64,000 nt of DNA from Flammula alnicola (taxonomy: Eukaryota; Basidiomycota; Agaricomycetes; Agaricales; Strophariaceae): assembly GCA_015499995.1 (NCBI GenBank), contig JADNRV010000052.1:124001-188000 (forward strand). Direction: 5' to 3'. Positions 22,053-33,720 of this stretch are shown in pieces. How positions within the stretch are numbered: the stretch's first letter is position 1; each line of letters starts with the position of its first letter. The translations under genes were made by a program, and so were the position numbers. Below the pieces are notes generated by a model that was not told where the DNA came from, did no database searches, and saw only the letters and a list, made by a program, of their open reading frames with translations.

Positions 22053-23092
22053 GTAAGAGCACTCTCGCTGGATCGATATTTTGGTGTACTCACTCCTCTC
22101 ACTCCTCACCGATTGAATATAGATTGGCAATACTTAGACGGCACTCTACACCTACCCTCGAATTCCACACACGTTCCCTTAGACTGCCAATAATCTTTTG
22201 CGTGGTTTTGAATCCGTCATATGCCTGCGCCGAGGAAGTTGATACAGGTCGACTTTGCAACGTTGAACTCACACCTTGCCCCTCAATGGGATTCTGGGGT
22301 CACGACGCCGCCTCCACGCGTTCCTCAGCACCCGCACTCCGAGAGCGGTCAGAACGTGCTCCATCGGATTCCACTGGGGACTCAGATACGATGCTGAGAG
22401 CCTTAGGGGGTCTCTCCTCGGTGTCGTGCAACCCAACCCTATGTCAGAAAATTGCGCTCCAGCTATAATTACATGGGTATGGACTGGAATTGTGGGATCG
22501 GCTAAATACACGCTCTGTCACTTTGCGATGCACGGGCGTCTATCGATGGTCAGGAGTCCCACGTACCGACGACCACGAGGTACACCATCCCACATTGCGC
22601 AGCTAGCTCGCGGCTCGCCGTGCGAGGACCTAAATTTGTCTTATCACTCACCACCTGTACATCTGAATGGGTTGACATCCGGATTGAGATCCTTTGGCTC
22701 AAGTGCTCGTTCGATCGATCTATTTTCATTCGGGCGCTTATCATTGTGAAGTTCATATCAATCGTTCCACGGCGTATAAACACACCAGAGCTCGGTGCCG
22801 GCTGGCGCTGGTCATTTGGTCATTTTGACAGGGGTCGAAGGCTTCCTTATAGGCATTATATCCCAGGTATGTGAATCGTTTGAATTAGATTAGACTGAAC
22901 CTAATTCATCTGGCAGTGCATGTCTAATGTGTGAACATAACAGCTGCCAAGGTCACGAATCATTCAGCAAACTGCCTTTGCGTCTTTAAAATCGATTTCC
23001 AGGCCGTTCGTTCTTGCTCATTCGCTACTATGTCTTCTTCCCGTGAGCACACAGCTTTCATATCCAACTGAAGGCCATGACTTATAGTATAT
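22053..23092. other. Intergenic between transposon and HET gene
   Basis: Medium-length open frames (up to about 157 codons at 22276-22749), but no domain, signal peptide or splice-supported model was recognised. The last 100 bp is the HET-gene promoter. An alternative first exon ATG at 23032, with an intron ending at 23106, would give a slightly different HET N-terminus. Confidence 0.4.
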
Positions 23093-23967
23093 ATGCCAAC
23101 CATAGATCGTATGCGTGCTGGCTTTGAGGAACGCATTTCACGAGATGCGGGACAATACTACGATGAGGAAGAAGGTGTGTGCATATCTGGCCTCTGCACT
23201 CCTATACTTGGCTGACCGTAGACCTTTGCGTTCCTTCCAATCTGCAAGAGTTTTTTGATAGTGACGACGACGATGGCTCCGAGTCGGATGCAGGGCATTT
23301 GGAACACGATCCGCTGCATGATGGTATGACTACCTCTTTTCTGGCTAGTAAAAATCATCTAACGGCAGAGAACCTTCGTCCAGAGCTGAATCATGCAGTG
23401 CGAGAGCACGTCTTCAATAAAATGCCGATTCGCTTGCTGTTGCTGCCTGAGATTAAATTGATCGAGAGAGGCGCTGTAGTGGAACATGTCATGCGCTCTA
23501 TCACAGGGAAGATCGATCAGCAGCATTTTGACAGCTTAATCGCGGCGGAGTTGGCGGTCAACCAACTCCCACGCAGATTGGAAAACGAATCGGAGGCAAA
23601 GAAGGACGTCATCAGCGATATATTACAGGAACACGCAGGTTACGCTATCCTATCTCATACGTGGCTTCAGAGGAAGCCAGAGGTCGTATACAGAGACATG
23701 ATAACTCCACGAAAATGGCAGTCGATTCGAGCTAGGCGAGGCGCGGGGTATAGAAAGCTGGCAAAGTTTTGTGAAGTCGCGGCCGGGGATCACGGCGTGT
23801 CCTTTGCTTGGATGGACACCGTTTGCATCAACAAGGACAGTACCTCCGAACTCGACGAGTCAATCCGTTCCATGTATCGTTGGTACCGCGATTCCTACGT
23901 TTGCATAACCTATCTTGCCGACACTGCTTCTCTCGACGATATGCCAGAGGACCGGTGGTTCACGCGC
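23093..23967 (+). pseudogene. HET-domain gene, 5' half (split by inversion)
   Basis: Exons 23093-23174 and 23222-23967. An acidic N-terminus (FDSDDDDGSESDAG) is followed by the HET domain hallmarks: AILSHTWL (block 1), GAGYRKLAKFCEVA, then WMDTVCINK and DSTSELDESIRSMYRWYRDS.VCITYLAD (block 2). Reading is lost straight after DRWFTR at 23967, where HET proteins continue with GWTLQELLAP. That missing continuation lies on the opposite strand, starting at 25185. HET proteins trigger heterokaryon-incompatibility cell death in filamentous fungi; the role of this one is inferred from the family. As it stands the plus-strand frame ends at 24003 after 12 unrelated codons, so the product, if made, lacks the rest of the domain. 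Confidence 0.85.
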
Positions 23968-25185
23968 GCACGGTTACGATGTTTGTATATTTCTACATCC
24001 TAAGTACTACAGGCCGGCGCCGGCTGCGCGAATTACGTTCGAGTCCTCCCAAAGCGGAATCCTCCTACTATAGTACAGGAACGCATTGAAGTATTTATTA
24101 CACATGAACATGGATGGAATAGATATTTACGCTGGTCAGGGTGCTTGTTGTACATTTCAAATATTCGACGTGAAGCTAAATGTCCTTGAGAAAGCCCTCT
24201 ACAGGTAAACACTCGAGAGGTATTTCATGCCCAAGTCTGCCAAATTCTCTGGCGCGACGGAATCATCACGTCCACGGAGGATGACATCCTGCGAAATCGT
24301 GAACACCCCATTTGTACTACTAAGAGGGATAGCGTGTTTTAGATCCGCTGAATATAGATCGTCCAACGAAAGTTCTGCTTTATGGGCACTTGGGAAGGCG
24401 AATATGTATGCTGGGCAAAGGTTTGGAAGGAACCTCTATCGTGTGTGAAGCCCAGATCCCGAATATGTAGAGCTGTCAGGAAGCTTGTGATAGCCACTTA
24501 TGCACGCTCCTGTCAATTCCACTTCAACAGGCTCACTGCGTGCGGACTCGGCGAAAGCTGATCGCGATAGAAGGAGTTGAAATTTGACATTCCCTTTCAA
24601 TATGGTTCTGACCTTTGGGTGAGTGATTAACTCTGCGCGGATGACCAATAACTCCATCTTAAGTCCGAGATGAGTGAGGGTCATTGGCTCGGTAGGGGCA
24701 GGCATAAGCAGCCTCAGCCTGTAATCCGTAGAACGCTTCAGATAGCACTCCGGACCCGATGGAATAACGCGCGAGGGATGTATGTCGCTAGGGATGGGCC
24801 TCCCTTCCCAATTGAGAACATCGAAATTGGTTTGGACGGAGGACAGAATGGCATCTATAAGCCGAAAGAAGGCCCTTTCTCCACCCTCGCCATATGCAAT
24901 TGAAAAGCTGACGTTGAATATTCCCATTAGAGAGTATGCGCGATCCTCTGCCCTTGTCGTGACTCGGCTCGCCGCCCACGACATCCGCGTCGAAATACTT
25001 TCCACGTCGCTATATCCAAATGTCGGTCGAAATCCCTGTAGACTGGTGACGCCTGTCACTTGTTCGATTATTTTCAGCACTTTGTTATCTTTGGATTTGT
25101 CGTTGTCGTAAGTCGTCAAGTCTGTCCAATCCCCGCAGTAGAACTTCATTCGGTCTGGAGCTAAGAGTTCCTGGAGAGTCCATCC
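23968..25185. other. Inverted 1.2-kb segment carrying the HET 3' half
   Basis: Left junction 23967/23968 cuts after the Arg codon of WFTR. Right junction 25185/25186 lies immediately before the reversed GGA codon of GWTLQELLAP. Flipping this segment restores phase at the conserved motif. No long inverted repeats at the breakpoints were noticed. Confidence 0.75.
24436..25185 (-). pseudogene. HET-domain gene, 3' half (inverted)
   Basis: The minus strand opens with GWTLQELLAPDRMKFYCGDW, the invariant third HET block. It continues with TRMSWAASRVTTRAEDRAYSLMGIFNV and IAYGEGGERAFFRLI, typical of the region after the HET domain, ending at a stop at 24436 (249 codons from the junction). There is no natural start for this half: sequence 5' of 25185 on this strand (LSIHTLN-like codons) is unrelated. 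It is the missing continuation of 23093-23967. Confidence 0.85.
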
Positions 25186-26720
25186 GTTCAAAGTATGAAT
25201 GCTCAAATCTACAGTAATCCAGCAAAGCCAAGAGTTACGGAGAATGCCTACTGTTATTTAACTAACTTGCGGTTTGAGGCAAATCGACCCGCCAGTCGAG
25301 AGTTACCAAGTTCCAGCTCCTACAGGAGCTTACGATAATGACGAACAGGACATGCGTTTATCATGTAGACACACTGGTGGATCGTCGACATTTTCATTCT
25401 GTTAACAGTAAATGGATTTCGCGAGCGTCAAAATAATCTAGCATCTCGGAAAGCAAGACATTATATACCTCTGGATTTTTAAGGCTCGGATGCTAGAGAA
25501 GGGAGAGAGGAGAGAGGAAAGAGGGCATCTTTCCTCGAGATGTGCGCCGGGCAGGCACGGCAACAACGTGGCATGAGCAACCTAGGCGGCGGGAATGTTA
25601 CTTTGCGACGTAAGCACCTGCAGGGCCTCGTATCTTTCAGTACTCCAAGGTTTTCAAATCTTCCTCGTTGTCATCGATAATATATCGATAAACAACGACC
25701 CCAATTAAATCCTTCGTGGAGAGAGAAGGGCACCTCCGAGTCGCAGACGGGTAGTGGCACTTCGATTCACATTAGGAAAGGGTTCACTTAATTGAACAGA
25801 CTTTAGAGAGCTGCGGAGTCACAAAAGCCTCAAGTCGTCGAGACACGCATTGTATAGGTGTGGACGGCGAATATTAAATAAATCAAATTAAATTAAATCG
25901 AAAAGGGAAGGAAGGAAAAAATATATCTCATTCTAAACTTCACGGACCCTCTTATAACTTGGCTTATGCATGCCCTAGATGTGTGAGAATATCTGACAAA
26001 AATATGAGTATTTTTTTCGGGCGCGTAAAGGGTTGCATACTAGTAAGCGCCCAAAATAGTCCTGAGCATATTTCGGCGATTGTTGCGTCCGTGCTACGTG
26101 CGAGGCTCTACGAATACGACTGAGTAATTTTCATAGTAGTGCTAACACGATTTCAAAGTTTCCTGTTGCAGAGTCGACTGGAAGGTCAGGAGGAATTAAT
26201 TTAAGCGTGAAAAAAGGGACAATCCAAGTCAGCAACACATTAAATTTAGCCATTGGTTACATGTTCGCATTTTTAATGTATTTTAAAAAAAAATTATCTG
26301 ATCATGTAACCTCCTGAAACTTGAAATTTCTCGATTTCTCGTCCAGATGCGAGACAAATCAACATAGGCTACTTACTACTAAGTAGTATTGATTTCTGTA
26401 TCTAATATTGTAGACATCCTGACAACGTGGTAGAGAAATTTATGATGAATGCCTAGGAGCCCTCGATTATATATTTTTCGAACACAGTTATGTCGTGGGT
26501 ACTCCACACATATAGAATTTCAGAAAGTGAGCCGTCGTCGACGCATCAGCGTCAGAGCGGAGGTAGGATGACATGCGGAAGTCGTGAATCACGTGAAAGG
26601 GCCAGTTACCGAAACCGGGGGCGGAGTTTTATTTCGACCCACTTTCCCCGACGTCCACCGTTCACCTGAATCCACGGCCAAACGCACATCTATTCCTTTC
26701 TTAAATAGTCGTCTAGCAAT
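25186..26720. other. AT-rich intergenic, nothing recognised
   Basis: About 1.5 kb with few open frames, A/T tracts around 25880-25930 and 26280, and no repeat match inside the window. The right end is the promoter of the succinate dehydrogenase gene. Confidence 0.5.
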
Positions 26721-27556
26721 ATGATGTCGACCAGAGCGCTCGGGCTGGGATCGGCCCTTAGGAAGGCGGCGTTCACTCCCAATGTTGGTATGTCGTCTTT
26801 GGGATATCTTTGCTCGTGTGGGGTTCGTGGTCTGAAGTTTGGTGTTTCGATTGGTGATAGTGCGCAACCAGGTTATGCTGCGAAATGTTGTCGGAAAGCG
26901 GTGAGCATAGTTTCTATTCACATATGGATGGATTTTCATGAAGCGGTCTTGCTGACGAGGCTCCGTGGCGCGTTAGGTTCATCCAAATCCAATCGTTGCC
27001 TGCCTCTGCAGACATCGAGATTCTGAATAAACAGCGTATCAAGCGCCCCACCAGCCCGCATTTTACCATCTATCAGCCCCAATTGACCTGGGTCCCCTCC
27101 ATTGCTAACCGTATCGCCGGTGCAGGACTCAGCGTCTGTGCGTGATAGAATGGTCCATATCTTCGCATTCCTGTCGCTCATGTTCTCTGTTTCAGTGCTC
27201 TACGGATTCTCAATTGCCTACCTTGTCGCCCCAGGCACCTTTGACAGCACACACGTTATCGAAGTTATCGCTGGCCTCCCCGATGGCGTCAAATACGCTG
27301 GAAAGGCCATCCTCGCCGCTCCTTTCGCGTTCCACTCCTTCAACGGCCTGCGCCATCTTGGGTGGGACTTGGTGAAATGTACGTCTTTCCTCTTGCTTGG
27401 TGTTGCTGTCTCTAGGGCTACCCTCCCACGATATGAACGCTAACCCGCTTTTTTGTCTTGAAAATAGTCACCACTATCAAGGGCGTGTATGCCACTGGAT
27501 ACATCGTGCTGGGTGCTTCAGCGGTGGCGACTGTTGCATTGACCTTGATAAAATAA
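26721..27556 (+). CDS. SDH3: Succinate dehydrogenase cytochrome b subunit (complex II)
   Basis: Membrane anchor of complex II, carrying electrons from succinate to ubiquinone in the inner mitochondrial membrane; about 179 aa. Exons 26721-26787, 26861-26900, 26977-27137, 27196-27378 and 27468-27556 (540 nt). A basic N-terminal presequence (MMSTRALGLGSALRKAA) fits mitochondrial import. The family signature RP.SPHFTIYQPQLTW.PSI.NRI.G lies at about 60-82. The second conserved block HSFNGLRHLGWD holds a histidine expected to bind heme b. Three hydrophobic segments follow the family pattern (LLYGFSIAYLV; AAPFAFHSF; GYIVLGASAVATVALTLI). The 40-nt second exon was placed by phase: it links the presequence to the FIQIQSLPAS stretch. 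The start could be either of two adjacent ATGs. Confidence 0.88.
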
Positions 27557-28292
27557 ATAGATTAGGCCGCTGTACACGCTGTTCGACGAACTGTACATGG
27601 GTTGTACATGAAGCATAATTTCGTTTCACGTTCATATTATTGGGTGTCAGGTGCTGCTGATGCGACTTCCTGGAAGTATGAATATTTTTCGTAGTGATGG
27701 CCTTGCAGCTTCTCGTCGAGGTGGTCATGTTGGTCGTGGCAGAGCATTTCGCCAGGGAAACTCCATTGGAAGTAAGTGCTGGAAAGCAGCCAGTCTGGAT
27801 AGCACACGGTATCCCGGCTACCACAGAAATGCAGAGCAGGACGCCATAAAGTATTAACGGACTCTCCCGGAGCGAGTCATGCCCTGGAGCCAATGGTCAA
27901 TGACATCGTAACCCAATGATTGCTCGTTAAAAATAGCACTGCTCAGTTACTGCTGGCAGTACTTATGCCACATAAGTAGTCGTCAGCGCATCCTTGTTGA
28001 TTGGTACACATAGATTGGGAACCGGATCGACAGAATCCTAAGAACGGATACCACGAGGCTAATATTGAGATGGAAAGGCCCTTCGGCGGGACGGAAAATT
28101 GCATGGTCTGACTTTCGTCGAGAAATTAGTTTCATTATCCGTATGTTTGATGATATAGAGGTGGCGATAAGCCCAGGCCCTAGCATCTTGAAAATAATAT
28201 CCCATGTTAGACGTTCTAGTATCATCTCCGAGAAGTGATTAAAACATACAGATTTTTGCAGTTCGTTTCAACAGTCTATCTCATGGTCCATC
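27557..28292. other. Intergenic, nothing recognised
   Basis: 3' flanks of two convergent genes plus about 500 bp without a supportable open frame or repeat. Confidence 0.4.
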
Positions 28293-28781
28293 TCAAACAT
28301 TCATGAACCTGGCTTTCCTCGACCCAACAACTTTGTACCCTCTCGGCGCCTTCCTCGCCTGCCTTTGCTGCTGCTTCGTCATCACCGCATGCGTAGGTAC
28401 ATTTTCCACTTCCACCAACTCCTTCACGCGGAGAATTTTACCTGCGATTTCTGGACCATATGGGAAGTACACCGTTTGGAAGCGACGGTGGAGGCCCATG
28501 GCTTCAAGTGTGCCTTTGATTTTGTCACCCAGAGAGATGGCAGATCGTCGCAGGGTAATTTTGAAGTGGGTGTTGGGCGGTGGTGAGTGGAAGGTCGGTT
28601 CAGAGGTGGTTGGTTCGGATGAGTTGGGGGTTGAAGATGGAGCTGGAGCTGGACTTGAGCTATCACTTGAAGAAGACGATGTGGGAAGCTCGGTTGCCGT
28701 TGTCAGTGTGCGAGCAGCGCTGAAGCGCGATACCGGTCGCAGGTATGCATGTAAGTGGGTCCGGCAAAATATCGAAGTCAT
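28293..28781 (-). CDS. Mitochondrial ribosomal protein uL30m
   Basis: Large-subunit mitoribosomal protein, 162 aa, no intron. The N-terminal about 25 residues are basic and hydroxylated (MTSIFCRTHLHAYLRPVSR), a mitochondrial presequence. A Ser/Pro-rich linker (30-65) follows. The L30 fold starts at FKITLRRSAISL and runs through a GDKIKGTLEAMGLHRRFQTVYFP block to IAGKILRVKELVEVENV, the characteristic short L30 domain. A basic C-terminal tail (KAPRGYKVVGSRKARF) follows, as in fungal mitochondrial forms (yeast Mrpl33 family). It is divergent from the Erv41 gene, sharing a 375-bp upstream region. Confidence 0.85.
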   Translation of the reverse strand: MTSIFCRTHLHAYLRPVSRFSAARTLTTATELPTSSSSSDSSSPAPAPSSTPNSSEPTTSEPTFHSPPPNTHFKITLRRSAISLGDKIKGTLEAMGLHRRFQTVYFPYGPEIAGKILRVKELVEVENVPTHAVMTKQQQRQARKAPRGYKVVGSRKARFMNV

Positions 28782-29156
28782 GGCCGGTGCTCAATCAGTA
28801 TCCTTTAATCACCTAGAAAAAAACATAGATATCAGCATTGGCCCCGAAATCATTATTGATTACTTACCTGCGTCAAAAGTCTGCCCTCTCGTCCTGGAAG
28901 TTCGTCGGGAGCGCGTCGTTGAGAAAGACAAGAAGCTTTGTTTGGTCGCCGGAACGACGGCTTGTGATGCAAACACGGAGATCACGGAAACATTGCCACG
29001 CTGTAAACCTCGGAGATCAATTTGTCGTCACGAGGGTGGGACACGTCGACGGCGAAAGTCTTCTCTTTTATACAATACAACTAGCAGGCCAACCCCGCTC
29101 TCGTTCTTCTTCTCTGACACCTCCTCAAAGGCTCTCTAGGCGTCCAGGCCTCGTCA
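28782..29156. promoter_or_regulatory. Shared upstream region of two divergent genes
   Basis: 375 bp between the starts of the uL30m gene (minus) and the Erv41 gene (plus), so it must hold both promoters. No TATA box was placed with confidence. Confidence 0.45.
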
Positions 29157-31112
29157 ATGTCTGTTACAATGGCGGAAGAGCCCTCATTACTGGACAAACT
29201 CGACGCGGTAGCGCCTCTGGCCCAATTCGATGCCTTCCCAAAGTTGCCGTCGACGTACAAGGCACGCTCGGAGTCGAGGGGGTTCATGACCCTCTTCGTT
29301 GCTCTCCTGGCGTTTATGCTGATGCTCAATGATATTTCCGAATTTATCTGGGGCTGGACCGACTATGAGTTCAGCGTGGACAATAACAAGTCGAGCTTTT
29401 TGAATATCAATGTCGACATGGTCGTCGCTATGCCGTGTGGATGTACGTGGCATAAATCTTGGAAGTGATATATGGCTGATTGTTTGATCTAGTCCTAAGC
29501 GTTGACTTGAGAGATGCTATGGGCGACAGGTTGTTTCTGAGTGGTGGCCTTCGTAGAGATGGGGTACGTTCTTACTGCGCATCGTTGCTCGAGTGTATCT
29601 TAATATGTATTTGTTATATTAGACCTTCTTTGACGCCGGTCAAGCAACCGCACTGAAGTGGGTGCTCTTCGAATCATCGTGACTCTGATCATTCATCGGA
29701 AATCTCTAGGGAGCACTCTGCAGCTCTTTCTGCTTCTCAGGCTGTCGCCCAGTCAAGAAATTCGCGTGGAATGTTCTCCTGGCTTTTCTCAAGACAAAAA
29801 TCACTCTTCAAACCAACGTACACGCACACTCCAGCTGCCAGCGCCTGTAGAATTTATGGAACATTGGTCGTGAAGCGAGTCACAGGTAAATCCAAGTCTT
29901 TGAAAGTAACGCTTGTCATTTAATTCTCTTCGCCAGCCAACCTTCATATAACAACCCTGGGTCATGGATATTCTAGTTATGAGCATGTTGACCATAATCG
30001 TGAGTTACTTGGTTTGGTTTTGATTTAGACGGAAATTGATTCAAATGGTAGAGATGAATCTCTCGCATGTCATAACTGAGTTCTCCTTCGGACCACATTT
30101 CCCTGACATCGTTCAGCCTTTGGACGATTCCTTCGAGGCGACTGATAAAAGTATGTGTTTATATATCCCAACGAGTGGGATTAAATTTAATCCCTCCGTA
30201 GATTTCATCGCATACCAATACTTCATCCATGTCGTCCCCACCACTTACATCGCACCCAGGTCTGCGCCTCTGCAGACCCATCAATACAGCGTCACTCACT
30301 ATACACGCGAAGTGCAACACGACCGGGGCACCCCTGGCATCTTCTTCAAGTTCGACCTCGACCCATTAGCCATCACCATCCACCAACGCACCACAACCTT
30401 CCTCCAGCTCCTCATCCGCTGCGTCGGTGTCGTCGGCGGCATCTTCGTCTGCATGGGGTACGCCATCCGCATCACCACGCGTGCCGTCGAGGTCGTCTCG
30501 GGCGCCGACCAGACCGCAGGCCTCGTCGCTGCCGAATCCTCTGGCGTCAGGATCGGCCTGCGCGGCAAGTGGGGCGGCAGCGAGCTCCGCGCGCGACCGA
30601 AGAGCGGGAAATTGGTGCCCCAGGGATCCGGCTGGACGATGGAGGGCGGGGATGGGTTGTCCCCGTATTCGAGCTATAACGGGACACCAGTTACTGGCGC
30701 GTTCTCTCCGAGTATACAATCGCCCTTCATGCATGCGTCGAACCCGAACTCGCCCAACCCCGGCGCGCCTGGGTCCGTCGGGCTGGGCTATCCCTCTGGA
30801 ACCTTCGGACCTCCTACACCAGGAGCCATGCGCACGTCGTCGAGCCTCGGTCCTCCGAGGACGCCGTCGGGGTTTACGCCGCGGACGTCGAGCACGGGTA
30901 ATGGAAATGGCCTACCGTACTCGCCGCTGCCGAGTGGGGCTGCGACGCACGGGTCGTCCGCGGCGGGCGATGTGAGCCACTTTGAGTCGGTGCCGAGCAC
31001 ACCTGCGGCATCGTACGCTACCTTCCCGCCGACTCCCAACCCGGCAACGAATGGGAATGGGTTCCATATGGCCCCTCCGCCGAAGAAAATTGTTCCTAAG
31101 AAGGACGATTGA
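29157..31112 (+). CDS. ERV41: COPII vesicle protein Erv41 / ERGIC2 family (546 aa)
   Basis: Cargo-receptor subunit cycling between ER and Golgi, normally paired with Erv46. Exons 29157-29442, 29493-29563, 29623-29657, 29710-29885, 29937-29999, 30052-30150 and 30202-31112 (1641 nt). N-terminal ERGIC domain: LDAFPK-like DAFPKLPSTYKARS, then membrane segment 1 (about 43-58, FMTLFVALLAFMLML). The lumenal domain has NIN.DM..AMPC and VDLRDAMGDR, GHGYSSYEHVDHN, the HVVPTTY block and HYTREV..DRGTPGIFFKFDLDP. Membrane segment 2 is about 310-332 (FLQLLIRCVGVVGGIFVCMG). The cytosolic tail (about 335-546) is unusually long for the family and rich in Ser, Pro and Gly, ending in KKIVPKKDD. The family core alone is near 350 residues. 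Confidence 0.88.
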
Positions 31113-31791
31113 TTTGGTAGCGGCTATTTATGAGTGGATGAGTTGAAGCGTTGGCAACGTACTTGCGGCTAAGTATCTCTCTGCCTGCGTTGGGCCATAC
31201 GAGTGCCCAGTCGAGTATACTGCATACTTCACGAAAGCTGTGTCGTTGCATTTTTGTAGTTGTTGTGATCATAGTTTTCCGAGCCTTATTACCTTAGGCA
31301 CACGCAATTGAATAGAATCAGTGTCTGTGTGACACATTGTACATATCTAGCTCTAACAAGGACATGAATTTTAGTTATTCACGCGGGTTGTCTACACGCC
31401 CATCAATGCATCACCGGTCACGACCAAGAGCTTAGTATCACCTTACGAAACGTTTCAACTGACACGTTGACACTCTGTGAGTAGGCTCTTGTGAGTAACC
31501 AAATTACCAGCTCAAACATCTACTTAGCAACACGCTAACATATGGCGCCATGAACTTAGGTCAAATCTCAGACGCTCCATACTATTTTGAGTGCTTTCCA
31601 ATGCCTTGACAACTATACGTTCACATCGTCAACTGGTTGCATGATTCTGAATCGATGCATGGTGTATAACTCAACCATCTTCGTGATCCCTCTTTCTCTA
31701 CAGCGTACGTCGACCACTTGGCTTCACAGGTAAGAAGAAAATCTTGAATTCTTAACATAAAATGTTCAATATCCTCGATTATTTAGGAGAG
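31113..31791. other. Intergenic, nothing recognised
   Basis: 3' flank of the Erv41 gene and promoter of the F-box gene. No open frame of interest. Confidence 0.4.
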
Positions 31792-33292
31792 ATGCCCTCA
31801 TTTCTATCGACACTCGTTCGTGGTGTAAAGATTATCCTCTGCCTCGACACTAAACCTACGAAAGGTGATGATTATCTCACGGAGAAGGGTTCAGGTGAGT
31901 TGCGGTATGGTGCAAATACTCTGTAGCGTCGCTTACTAGTATTGTTCTCGATTTCACTTAGAACCCATCGGCGTCGATTGGACCCTCCTCCTACCGCACT
32001 CAGTCCTCAATCATATATTCATATATTTCACCTACAGCACCATCCATCCAGCAACTTCACCCTGCATTGAGGCCAATCCACGTCATGGACCCCTCCTCCT
32101 TGCTCAAATTTCTTCACGGTGGCGATGCGCAGCACTTGGCACACCGTTGCTATGGTCCTCGATATATGTCGGTTCCCAGCACCATCCTGCCATTCTTAAA
32201 TTATGGCTGGAACGATCGGGGACATTGCCACTCTCGCTGCGTCTAGATGGCGTGTACGACCTCAGGGAGATCGCGGTGGCGAATGAAAAGCAACTTTTGC
32301 ATCCTTCGGTGCCGCACCCACTTCTGAAAACGAGTGTTATTAACCAAGCCCTCCGATTGCTCTCCACCCAGATCCACCGGTGGAAGAAGGTCAGCTTCGC
32401 CCTAGATATTCAGTCTGCACAAAGTTTCCTCGATCTCCCCTTAACGGATCCCCCGCTGGGTGCTATACTTTTGGAAGAAGTCGCAATCCAAATCATAATC
32501 CGCGACGCGGACTATACTGGTATACCCTACCGCATACTCGACTTCCTGCGATCTTCTATGATCTCCTTGCCATCCTTCAGGCGACTGACATGGGAGAGTA
32601 TCCCGTCTACGAAATTTGATATCAATTGCCACCCGATATGGGCTCAGCTCAGCACAATCCACATAAGCACTGGGATGACCATGGACGAAAGCGTCACATT
32701 TCTCAGTCAATGTCGCAGCGCAAGCGACGTAGCTTTGCATTGCATCAGCAATGACTGGATGGATAGTCCAGAACTACAGCGTCCTTCGAGTCTGGAAAGT
32801 ACTTCAGCAACAGCCTGGATCGTCCTTCCGAACCTCAAGCGGCTCAGTATCGGGATGGGAGGCGCAGCTTGTGATTGTACTCTAATATTACAACGCTTTG
32901 CCTTTCCGTCTCTCCGGTCGCTTCAGTTCCAGAACTTCCAGACAAGCCACCGGAGTTACGACCTCCTTGAGGATTTCCTTACACGTTCCTTCAAATCTGT
33001 TGCGAAACATTTGGAACTGGAATCAGAGACCTCCTCTCGCTCACTTCAGCATCTTCTGATAAAAGACGATTACATGTCGGAAGACATCCTCCTCAGGCTC
33101 GTGTGCACACCCATCTTGCGTCGAAGCTCATCGTTGAATCTGCACACCCGTAAGCCTGTACAGTGGGACTTTTTCCTGCGAACGCTCCAGTCCACGCACC
33201 CAATCCTTGCGGAACAGCTTGAATACCATGACTATGGATCCAGTGGGAAGTGGATTGGATGGGGTGGACTGCCTGGTTCCGACCTATACTAA
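31792..33292 (+). CDS. F-box / leucine-rich-like protein (477 aa)
   Basis: Exons 31792-31894 and 31962-33292 (1434 nt). After a short N-terminus, an F-box-like region runs LLLPHSVLNHIFIYF ... GPLLLAQISSRWRCAALGTPLLWSSI (about 40-95), the pattern of the very large agaric F-box family. The rest has irregular leucine-rich segments (LSLRLDGV, LPSFRRLTW, FPSLRSLQF), suggesting a substrate-binding LRR-like solenoid. By family, the F-box binds Skp1 in an SCF ubiquitin ligase; the substrate is unknown. The intron was placed by the GTGAGT donor and TTAG acceptor, which keep the F-box in frame; this model extends well upstream of the longest uninterrupted frame. Confidence 0.75.
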
Positions 33293-33720
33293 TGGGAGGA
33301 GTCAGCGGGCAAGAACGAACAGTTATCAGTTGATAAAAACGTTGACAGTTATTATGTTCGTACAGTTGCCTCTGCGACAACATCTGAATCAGACATGCAC
33401 CACCAAGTATCTAAGTCGCCTTCAGGATCGCGAAATTAAACCTATTATCGTCCAGTCTGCTGGCTCTCGGGGTGCGAATGCTGTGAGGTTCGCGTCCCAA
33501 GGGCCTGATGTACAATGACATTGTATTCCGGGAAATGCACAGCCACATCTTAACCTAACCTAATCTAATCTAATGTTCGCAGGCTGACGGGGCTTGGAAC
33601 TCGAACAAGCGTGCACTCGTTCTCCAATAAATATTAACATAAAACACGTTGAACGAGGACTTATAATTTGAGGTCACACCTAAGTACTTAGTCAGATACG
33701 AGAAATTACCCATGTTCCAT
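33293..33720. other. Intergenic between convergent genes
   Basis: Contains an AACCTAACCTAATCTAATCTAAT-like simple run around 33552-33573; otherwise 3' flanks only. Confidence 0.4.

Noticed and set aside
22276..22749. 157-codon plus-strand open frame after the transposon
   Set aside because: No recognisable motif, no splice-supported extension, and competing frames of similar length on both strands.
28303..29139. 278-codon plus-strand open frame opposite the uL30m gene
   Set aside because: It is the antisense shadow of the ribosomal protein gene and its shared promoter. The minus-strand reading has clear L30 motifs and a presequence.
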